A DNA stretch of 5,415 bases, taken from assembly GCA_003506275.1 (NCBI GenBank), contig DOBD01000196.1, positions 1 through 5,415 of the forward strand, in the 5' to 3' direction. This document shows, piece after piece, positions 1 to 5,415 of the stretch. Each line of letters starts with the position of its first letter. Position 1 is the first letter of the stretch. This DNA is from Bacteroidales bacterium. Lineage in GTDB: Bacteria > Bacteroidota > Bacteroidia > Bacteroidales > UBA1402. The notes under the pieces were generated by a model. The model was not told where the DNA came from. It saw only the letters and a program-made list of their open reading frames with translations, and did not search any database. The translations under genes were made by a program, and so were the position numbers.

Positions 1-2013
1 CTGCATACTATTGGCATACAGATAACTATCAGATGTTAATTCAACTAACCATTTATATTGCTCCACACTCCGTTTCAGGTAAGGCGTGGCCGCGTCAAGG
101 TCGGCCAAATCGCCCGACAAATCGTAGCGCAGTACCAATATGGCCGCCTCCACCTTGTCGGCCAGGGCATGGGTGAAGGCTTGCATACAGTAGATGTCGT
201 TTTTCCAGCGGTTGAATTCAGTGCGGTTGGTCTTCACGGACGTAACCCGGTTGATGGCTGCCACGGCCGCATCGGCGTTGATTCTAGCCTCCCGTATCAC
301 CTGTACTGGATTGTTGGGCAGGTGGGGTTGTCCGGCGTATTCCTTTTTGACGTAATCGGCCAGACGTTCACCACCGGGATCGCAGGAAGCGGGAAAATCC
401 GGGTACACCCGCCAGCGGTTAGGATTCACCAGTTGGCTCATGAAGGAGCCTAACAGGAAGGTCTGCCGGTTACCTTCGGTGATGGCAAACTTGCGGGCCA
501 ACATAGGGGCCAGCGTACCCATGGCTTCCATGGCTGTCAATAGTTCGCCCGCTTGATCACCACAACCGTACCGGGCATCAAGCTGGGCGGCCCAATAGGC
601 TTGCTCCCCTGCCCTGTCCCTGTCGGCTCTCCAGGCATACCTGGCCCAGGCCTGGTACCAGAGTTTATCCCGGTCGATTTGCAACAAGCGACCATCCACC
701 TTGTCGGCGGTGTAGGGCCAATCCCAGTAGGAAGCCTGCGGATAGAGGTGCAGGGCGTTGGCTCCATGAACGGCATGCATGGCCTTGACCGAACGTTGGA
801 TGAAATCGGGCGACGTCCAGCGGAAAGGCTCCAGGTTGGCCAGAATGTGGACGTTGGCAATGTGGGTGGTACCCAGTTGGCTCAACGCGTTGTGGGTGGC
901 GCCCCAGGGACCGCCCGGTTCGTAGGTCACCAGGGATTCCCCGTTGTACTTGTTCATGGTGTACAATTGCTTGTACAGGGGCAAGGCCGCGTCCATGACC
1001 ATTTCACAGTTGGTATCGTGGGCCCTGAGGATGATGGGCACTTCCTCTTTGATGCCCAGGCTGTCCAACCCATCCCTGACTCCAGGCAGAATGGTCTTGG
1101 TGAACCATTCCACATCGTCCTCGTGGGTGTTCATGGCCTCACCCAGACAAACCAGCAGGCCAACATTGGGGTACTTGCTGATAAAGGCTGAAATGGATTT
1201 TCGGGTGTAGTCGGCGATCAACGGCGTAATGGGGCGACTCCTGTCCTGGGTCTTGAGGCCGTGATGTTCAGCAAAGGGCTTGGACAAGAGAATGTTGTAA
1301 AACATTTGAATCACCCAGACACCCCGTTTGTCGGCTTCCGCTGTCAGGAAACTGAACAGTTCCTCATTGCGGGCAAAATCGGCCTCACTCACTTCCAGCG
1401 CATAGGGATAATCGGGTAACCGCACCAGGGAGGCAAAGGGATGTCCGTTCCAAAGGTAGAGGGAGTTCATCCGGTTGTCCACCAACATGTCCAGGTATTT
1501 AACCCACAGCGCCTTATCGTAGAACCAGGGGAAGGTTTCCTGTGTGTAGGGGTACTCGTACAGGGTGCGTTCAGGCAGGTAAAAGGGCTTTTGAAGGCCC
1601 ACACAGGAACCGCGTAGCACCATTTCGGGGTGATCGGTCAGATCAAGCGTAACCGGCAGGCGGCCTGTGGCCTTCAGGCTGTCAGCCAGGGCCAGGCAAG
1701 CGTACAGCGCACCGGTGGCATCGTGGCCCCTCAACAAGTAAAAGCCTTCGTTGGCCTTGAGATCAAATCCTTCCTTGCTCAACGTGCCAGGTGTTTTGAC
1801 ACCGAGGCGTTTGAATCCGGTAGTGAGTAACGGGTCGCCGGCCTGTCCCACGTAGAGGCTGGTATGGCCTGAACGTGCCAGCAACCTGGCCTCAGATGGC
1901 TTCAAAGCCTGGCAATGAACCGTCACACCTGTTTGTTCCAGGGCTGTTTTCAAGCGTTCCACCCCATACAGCAGGCGGGGCGTAGTTGTAGCCTGGTGGT
2001 AAAGGTTGACCAC
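1..2013 (-). other. Module 3: GH138-like exo-alpha-D-galacturonidase, C-terminus missing
   Basis: This covers residues about 1135-1805. An alpha/beta domain resembling the GH20/GH67 N-terminal fold comes first, with SLYVGQAGDPLL (1186-1197) and EGFYLLRGHDATGALYACLA (1223-1242). The TIM barrel starts at LRGSCVGLQKPFY (1267-1279), runs through SLYLWNGHPFASLV (1318-1331) and VCLGEAMN (1422-1429), and reaches ALHLYP (1554-1559). A helical region fills the rest. In BT0997, the characterised GH138 enzyme, Glu294 is acid/base, Glu361 the nucleophile and Arg332 and Arg521 bind the galacturonate (recalled from the published study). Here Glu1426, Arg1464 and Glu1493 have exactly the same spacing (38 and 67), and Arg1650 lies within three residues of the Arg521 position. 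BT0997 cleaves the GalA-alpha-1,2-rhamnose bond of RG-II chain A with retention. The same substrate is likely but inferred. The module is still in conserved-looking sequence (YLYANSMQ) at the window edge. Confidence 0.86.
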
Positions 2014-5000
2014 CTTATCCTTGGATGTATCCGATCGCTTGCTGCTGAATGTCACCACTACGAGTTGGCCGTCGCCCTTGACCTTGACCCTGTAGGAGCC
2101 GTCGGGCAACTGTTCGAGTTGCCCCTTGTTGACTACCGGTTTGTTGGCGTTGAAGTAAAGGTAGCCCTCCCCGGCCGGTGCCTTGACCTTGATGGTCTTG
2201 GTGTCCATATAAACCTCGATAGTGCCGGCAGGTGTGGGTACGTTGCCTTCCATCCAGTTCAGGTCGCCCAGCACTGGTCTGATTTCAAAGGTTTCGTAAC
2301 CGGGTTTGACGGGCTTGACACCCAGGAAATACTTACCCAGCAGGTAAATAGGGCTGGCTCCCCAGGCGTGACAAAGGCTTTTGCCGTAAGGCCTGCTGTA
2401 CATAGCCAGGTGCTTGGCACCGCTGTCTTCAGGGTTGTATTTTTCCCAGAACGAGGTAGCGCCCTCCTTGAGCATGCCACCCCAATAGGATCGGATTTCC
2501 TGCAGCACGTAGTCGGTTTCACCCATGGTGCACATGGCTTCCAGTTCGTAGAAACGCATGTAGGGCGTGGAAATCTTCAGGATACTGTCGTTAAGGATGA
2601 CCCGCTGTTTGACCCCTTCCTGTTGCGCTTTGTTCAAGTAATTGAAAAAGACGGCGAACATGTTGGTGTAACGGGTCACGGCCGGTTCCTGCTTGCCATT
2701 GACCCTGGCGTGAACGAAGGCTTGCTTGTCGGCGTCCCAGAAATCGGTCATGAGGCGTTCCCTGACCCCGTTGGCCAACTCTTGGTAGCGGGCCTGTTCA
2801 GTGGGTTTTTCGAGCAAGTCGGCGCACAAGGCCATGGTTTCCAGGCTGCGGCAGAAAAGCAACTGTTCGAAGCTGACCTCCCCTTTTTTCTCCAGATAGC
2901 CGTCGGCCCAGTCAATAAATACCCAGTCGCCGGCCTGGCCTTCCAGCAAGCCACGGTCGTTGCGACGGCCCAGGACATAGTCCATCAGGCTCACCATACG
3001 GGGATACATCAAGGCGATGAATTCCTTGTCTCCAGTGTATTGGTAATAGTCGTAGAGGCTGATAAACCAGTACATGGTGTAGTCCATGATGGTGTTGAGG
3101 TGACTGGTCACCGGATCCTTCCCCCTGAGGTACTGCATGGTACGCTGCACAGTGGGATTATCGTTAAAGAGGTAATAGTTCATCAGGTAGCTCTGGCTGG
3201 CATCGCCCGACCAGGCCCAGCGGTCACGTTTGATGCCGTCGATAAAGAGCTCTCTGGTCGTCAGGTGCATGGTATAGGCACCCACCTCCCAGATTTTGTT
3301 GAGCAGGTCATCATTGCAGCGGAAGGAGCCCTTGTACGTGACAGGGCTGTATTCGTAGAGCATGTCGAGCTTGCTGTAGCGCAAGTCGCCCGTGGTCAGT
3401 ACGTAGAGGTAGCGGTACGCCTTGGACTGTTCAAACACCAGGTCGGTGGGGTTGGCCTGGTCAATGTCCAGGATGTCGAGGGTTTCGCAATGGGCGGTAT
3501 CCAGGGCCTCTTCCATGGATTCACCGTAGAACACACTGAGTTGTCCCTTACCTTGCAGCCCCAGAAAGCGGGGATAGCCCATGGTCTCGCGACCAAAATC
3601 CACCAATAATCCGTCTTTCTCAAAGCGTGAATTGACCGGTGCTTGTTGTTCAGTCGCCAGTTTGAACAAACTGGGTTTATCGGTAGGGCTGTTGAACTGC
3701 CAGGAGCCAGCCTTAACGTAGGTCGTGCCCGAATTATCGGAGGCTTTACCCGAATTGTCTATCCACTCCTTGTCCTCAAAGGTCACGTTCCAATGGGATC
3801 CCGTTTGAATGGTGCGCCCCTTTACGTAGAGAGCAGGGACCTGGGCCTGGTTGTACACCTTGATGTTCAGGTTGTGTCTACCAGCCGTGAGATGGAGGCG
3901 TTCAGGACGTCCGGGCAGGAAGCGGCCGTCCAATTTGACGTTGTAATTGCCTTCAACGGCCAACTCCACTGTTTCTGGCGCTTCCAGCTCTACCTGCGTG
4001 GAGAATTCCACCATCACGTAATGGCTGTCCATTTTCCAGAAGGGCGGAAAGAAGGTGCCGCGTTCGGTGCGGCGGTTTTGCATGCGGTTACCCAACCAGA
4101 TTTCGTAATCACCGGGGTACCAGATCCAGGTAGCTTCCGCTTGGGTCGGTTTGACCAAACCAGCTGCTTCACGGATACGTTCGGATACCTGCGGACCGTT
4201 ATTGGCAAACGTCAACGGACCATTTTGATTGAAACCAAAATGCGCGGTGTCGCACCAGTTGTCGGTCACTTTCATGCCGGACGAGGCCTCATCCAGGTAA
4301 ATGGCGAAACCAGCCTTGGAATCATGCACATAGGGTGGCTTGTAGATGCTGTGTACGCTGTTTTCAGCGATGACGGTCCCATCCTGGGCCGACAAGGTGT
4401 ACAAGCCCCCACAGCTGTAGTTGTGCTTGCCGTAGCGGTGCACCAGGTTGCCTTTGATGATGTTGCCTTTCAACACCGTAGGTGTGCGGGTCCATCCCCA
4501 CCCCAGGCTGATGCCGCTGTAGGAGAGTTCCCTGAGTTCGTTGTGAGTAATGGCTACGTGGTCCACATAGCCGGCCAGGATGCCTACGCAGCCCCAAAAC
4601 TCATTGGCGATATCCGTAAACAGGTTGTTGTGTACGGTAAGATCGCCGGTGATTACCCTTGAATCGGTGGGTTTATAAGGCACGTGGGTTTCAACGCCCT
4701 CCTCGGAAAAATGCCCGAGCACCAAACCGCTACCGGCTATATCATTGAAATGACACCGTTCAATCCGACCATCCCGGCAACCCTGGGTGGCATCCAGTGC
4801 CGTGGCACCCGTGTGTTCAAACCGACAGGCATCAAACCAAAAATCGTGAGCGAAAGCCAGCTGGACAGCGGCCGAGGGACGGCCTATCCAGGCCTGGTTT
4901 TCCAAACTAGCCTTATCTGGTGTACCCGGTTTGGCCAATTTATAGGCATCCAACAAGTACATACCGGCCTGTAAGGGTACATACCCCTTCAACGCTGGTC

Positions 5001-5415
5001 TGGACCAGGCTGAATGAGCGAAGCTGATGCCTTTGAAGCCAACGTGTCTGACAGGCTTGTCGACCGTTCCGGCCACTTGCACCAGGTTTTCCAGCCAAGG
5101 CATCACCACGTCGGCTGTTTTCATGTCTTCACCCGGTAGTGGGTAATAGTAAAGTCGACCGGTATTTCTGTCTAAAAACCATTCGCCCGGGGTGTCCAAC
5201 AACTCGGGCGCATCCATCAGACGAAAAACAGAATTTCCCCGTTCAGAAATGACGGCCGGTGGCCAGGGATGCTCAAATTCCAGCCTCGATTCGGGTTCGT
5301 GAAAGGTCAACACCAGGGCGTCAGCTTCCGTTTTAATTTCCTTGATGCGCAGCCAGGCCGTTTCCCACATCTGATGGATGAAAAAGCCCATCTGATGGGG
5401 CTTTGAAAAGGATCC
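1..5415 (-). CDS. Giant three-module glycoside hydrolase (GH141-like / GH78 / GH138-like), partial at both ends
   Basis: One frame, codon-aligned with both window edges, stays open for 1,805 codons. I checked every in-frame triplet and found no stop. The translation reads as three successive carbohydrate-active modules: a parallel beta-helix like GH141 (residues 1-421), an alpha-L-rhamnosidase of GH78 (about 428-1124) and an exo-alpha-galacturonidase-like GH138 module (about 1135-1805). The joins are short (under about 12 residues) and contain no signal peptide, so this reads as a real fusion rather than tandem genes. No start codon can be chosen because homology is already running at residue 1. 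The signal peptide expected of a periplasmic or surface enzyme, and the first beta-helix coils, lie outside the window. The C-terminus is also cut. By family knowledge these three activities belong to pectin (RG-II) degradation in Bacteroidota, where the genes sit in polysaccharide utilisation loci; no neighbouring gene is visible to confirm that. No frameshift or internal stop was seen. Confidence 0.96.
2011..2043 (-). other. Short polar linker between the GH78 and GH138 modules
   Basis: Residues 1125-1135 (SKRSDTSKDKV) follow the last beta-strand of the GH78 C-terminal sandwich (LVVVTF) and precede the first strand of the GH138-like domain (VVNLYHQ). The stretch is rich in Ser, Lys and Asp and has no hydrophobic core residues, as expected for a flexible tether. 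No signal peptide, start codon with a ribosome-binding site, or stop lies here, which argues that the two modules are translated as one chain. Confidence 0.6.
2044..4134 (-). other. Module 2: GH78 alpha-L-rhamnosidase, complete
   Basis: This covers residues about 428-1124, a normal length for GH78. It opens with a beta-sandwich beginning WIWYPGD (430-436) and continues through a second beta domain with LVDFGRETMGYPRF (604-617). It then enters an (alpha/alpha)6 barrel carrying the family's active-site block FIDGIKRDRWAWSGDASQS (724-742). Acidic residues Asp726, Asp731 and Asp738 have the 5- and 7-residue spacing of Asp567, Glu572 and Asp579 in Bacillus RhaB (recalled from the literature). Glu991 in GATSFWEKYNP fits the second catalytic Glu (RhaB Glu841). 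The conserved CHAWGASPIYLLGKYFLG (1015-1032) precedes a C-terminal beta-sandwich ending LVVVTF. GH78 enzymes release terminal alpha-L-rhamnose by inversion. The oddity is Asp731 at the position where RhaB has the general-acid Glu. This may be a subfamily trait, and activity cannot be judged from sequence. Confidence 0.92.
4153..5415 (-). other. Module 1: GH141-like right-handed parallel beta-helix (putative alpha-L-fucosidase), N-terminus missing
   Basis: This covers residues 1-421 of the large protein. The segment GEWFLDRNTGRLYYYPLPGE (77-96) is typical of GH141 and related beta-helix proteins of Bacteroidota. It is followed by irregular coil repeats of the VGFKGISFAH type (125-134), QAGMYLL (from 149) and SYSGISLGWGW (298-308). 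The last of these is a hallmark stretch of this group. Acidic residues in the later coils that could serve catalysis include Asp345 (SAQDG) and Asp375-Glu376 (YLDEAS); I cannot say which are catalytic. GH141 includes the B. thetaiotaomicron RG-II alpha-L-fucosidase BT1002, and the family has also been linked to xylan hydrolysis, so fucosidase activity is inferred. The first coils and any signal peptide lie upstream of the window. A non-GH141 beta-helix (pectate-lyase-like fold) remains the main alternative. Confidence 0.72.

Noticed and set aside
537..860. Short minus-strand frames in another phase (also 2259-2522, 2748-2978, 3396-3623, 4014-4208, 4364-4597)
   Set aside because: They are out-of-phase shadows inside the long minus-strand gene, have no recognisable protein, and overlap the conserved motifs of the real frame.
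1..2013. Module 3 as a GH20 hexosaminidase or GH67 alpha-glucuronidase
   Set aside because: Only the N-terminal alpha/beta domain resembles those families. The barrel motifs and the Glu-Arg-Glu spacing fit GH138 much better.
1915..3609. Plus-strand frame of 564 codons that could be called a gene
   Set aside because: It is the exact codon-by-codon antisense of the GH78 module, whose minus-strand reading has clear family motifs. The plus-strand translation is a low-information, Val/Gly/His-rich sequence with no recognisable domain.
3643..4662. Plus-strand frame of 339 codons, with others at 58-453, 553-1191, 1630-1830 and 4684-4974
   Set aside because: All lie in the same antisense frame opposite the real gene and show no domain or ribosome-binding-site support. 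They result from rare TTA/CTA/TCA use.
5368..5398. Direct repeat CATCTGATGG at 5368-5377 and 5389-5398
   Set aside because: It encodes two His-Gln-Met triplets (residues 7-9 and 14-16) of the beta-helix module. It is only 10 bases with two copies, and is best explained by coincident coding.
5410..5415. GGATCC at the window's right end, possibly a cloning site
   Set aside because: The same hexamer occurs at 3113-3118 and 3796-3801 within the gene, so there is no reason to read it as a vector junction; the coding frame includes it.

Overview
The whole window is the interior of one very large protein-coding gene on the minus strand. Read from 5415 down to 1, the frame has 1,805 consecutive sense codons with no stop. 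Neither its true start nor its stop lies in the window. Residue numbers below count from the codon at 5415-5413 as residue 1. There is no intergenic DNA, so no promoter, terminator, RNA gene, mobile element or CRISPR array is expected, and none was seen.

The protein looks like three carbohydrate-active enzymes joined end to end. Residues 1-421 (5415-4153) are a right-handed parallel beta-helix resembling glycoside hydrolase family GH141 (alpha-L-fucosidase type). Residues about 428-1124 (4134-2044) are a complete GH78-type alpha-L-rhamnosidase, with beta-sandwich domains around an (alpha/alpha)6 barrel. After a short polar linker, residues about 1135-1805 (2013-1) match GH138, the exo-alpha-D-galacturonidase family. 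In the GH138 part, two catalytic Glu and one specificity Arg keep the same spacing as I recall for the characterised enzyme BT0997.

In Bacteroides thetaiotaomicron, GH141, GH78 and GH138 enzymes are separate proteins that help dismantle the pectin rhamnogalacturonan II (RG-II). In RG-II side chain A, fucose and alpha-1,2-galacturonic acid are both attached to one rhamnose. The order fucosidase, rhamnosidase, galacturonidase in one polypeptide therefore suggests a machine for clearing that branched rhamnose. This substrate assignment is inference from family knowledge.

The organism is most likely a plant-polysaccharide-degrading Bacteroidota species, from the gut, rumen or a similar habitat. 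The reason is the resemblance of all three modules to Bacteroides-type enzymes. The DNA is moderately GC-rich and rarely uses TTA, CTA or TCA codons. That scarcity is why long open frames also appear on the opposite strand. The missing parts are the signal peptide and the first part of the beta-helix (beyond 5415) and the C-terminal end (beyond position 1).
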